Source: JAYTQQ01 sp043746635
Lineage (GTDB): Bacteria > Bdellovibrionota > Bdellovibrionia > Bdellovibrionales > JAMPXM01
Direction: 5' to 3'
Length of the DNA stretch: 6,402 bases
NCBI GenBank assembly: GCA_043746635.1
Contig: JAYTQQ010000184.1
Coordinates: 1 to 6,402 of the forward strand
Part shown: one piece after another, positions 5,827 through 6,402 of the stretch
Layout of the letters: the number at the start of each line of letters is the position of its first letter
Position numbering within the stretch: the first letter of the stretch is position 1
Position numbers and translations under genes: made by a program
The notes under the pieces: model-generated
Told to the model about the DNA's origin: nothing
Database searches by the model: none
What the model saw: only the letters and a program-made list of their open reading frames with translations

Positions 5827-6402
5827 TTATAAACTCTTCATCACCTTATACATAACCGCCGTCATCTGGGTCAGGACCGAATCAACTTCAGTCAAATAAA
5901 GCGGAATCATCATAAAAATAATCAGAAAGCCTGCCATGATATTGATCGGCATGCTGGTCACCAACACATTGATCTGCGGAACCACTCGACCGACAATACC
6001 GATCGCAATATTCAAAAAGAAAATTGCGACCATGACCGGTGCCGAGATTTTAATTCCTGCAATGCAAACCATTTGTAGTATGTCTCCAACATCCTTAAAC
6101 AAAGCAAAACTCGCGCCAGTACTTGAGATCTGAATGACGTCAAAACTTTGTGCTAGACCAGTGAGAAAATAATGGTGACCGTTGATCGCTAAGAAGATGA
6201 GAGTCGCGAGAGTCGTGAAGAATTGCTCAGTCGTTGTCGATTGATTTCCGAGTGCGGGATTAAACATTTGTCCTGAGGAAAGTCCCATACTTGTGGATAT
6301 TAACTGGCCGGCAATACTCACCGCGAAGAACAAAAGACGCGTGAAAAAACCTAGACAAATGCCTACAAAAACCTCTTTCATAACATACCAGACAATGTTC
6401 AA
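5827..6402 (-). CDS. fliR: Flagellar type III export gate protein FliR, C-terminal part (5' end outside the window)
   Basis: The last 191 codons of FliR are visible. The family is usually about 260 residues, so roughly the first 70 are missing, and the TTG at the window edge is an internal Leu rather than a start. FliR joins FliP and FliQ in the helical export-gate pore at the centre of the basal body. Evidence includes the family stretch LGFFTRLLFFAVSIAGQLIS followed by MGLSSG and NPALG, then a conserved hydrophobic segment with NGHHYFL. Several hydrophobic helices follow: one before VVPQINVLV and a last one (AGFLIIFMMIPLYL) before the polar C-terminus. The family more often has SxQMG where this protein reads STSMG. 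The stop is a TAA, with flhB starting 20 nt later, so the two are almost certainly co-transcribed. The position directly before flhB is the usual one. Confidence 0.95.
   Translation of the reverse strand: MNIVWYVMKEVFVGICLGFFTRLLFFAVSIAGQLISTSMGLSSGQMFNPALGNQSTTTEQFFTTLATLIFLAINGHHYFLTGLAQSFDVIQISSTGASFALFKDVGDILQMVCIAGIKISAPVMVAIFFLNIAIGIVGRVVPQINVLVTSMPINIMAGFLIIFMMIPLYLTEVDSVLTQMTAVMYKVMKSL

Noticed and set aside
5936..6133. Plus-strand 65-codon frame opposite fliR
   Set aside because: Shadow of hydrophobic fliR codons.
6400..6402. TTG at the window edge as the fliR start
   Set aside because: The visible chain is about 70 residues shorter than normal FliR and begins inside the conserved part, so the true start lies outside the window.

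Overview
The whole window reads on the minus strand as part of one flagellar operon. In transcription order (right to left) it holds fliR (5' end cut by the window edge), flhB, flhA, flhF, flhG and the first 28 codons of what looks like fliA. Genes are packed tightly: about 20 nt between fliR and flhB, 3 nt between flhB and flhA, 11-nt overlaps at flhA/flhF and flhF/flhG, and one 80-nt gap before fliA. I see no RNA gene, mobile element, CRISPR array, phage remnant or convincing terminator. The plus-strand open frames are shadows of these genes.

The organism is a Gram-negative-type flagellated bacterium of moderate GC content (mid to high 40s % by eye). FlhF together with FlhG/FleN points to controlled flagellar number and placement, usually polar. 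The order fliR-flhB-flhA-flhF-flhG-fliA and the protein flavour suggest a Bdellovibrionota (Bdellovibrio-like) or related deltaproteobacterial-grade lineage. This is inference from memory and has not been searched.

The genes work together as follows. FliR, FlhB and FlhA are membrane parts of the flagellar type III export apparatus: FliR belongs to the export gate, FlhB switches substrate specificity by self-cleavage, and FlhA couples proton-motive force to export and docks chaperone-substrate complexes. FlhF, an SRP-family GTPase, and FlhG, a MinD-family ATPase, set where and how many flagella are built. FliA, sigma-28, would drive the late genes once the hook is finished.

No new system is present; this is a core motility locus. 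The most useful anomalies are in the FlhF/FlhG pair. FlhF has Asn in place of the normally conserved lysine of its G4 guanine-specificity motif (TNLD instead of TKLD), with further changes in G2 and G3. FlhG lacks the N-terminal DQAxxLR helix that stimulates FlhF GTPase activity in well-studied systems. A smaller curiosity is that flhB and flhA lie in the same reading frame, separated only by TAA TAA.
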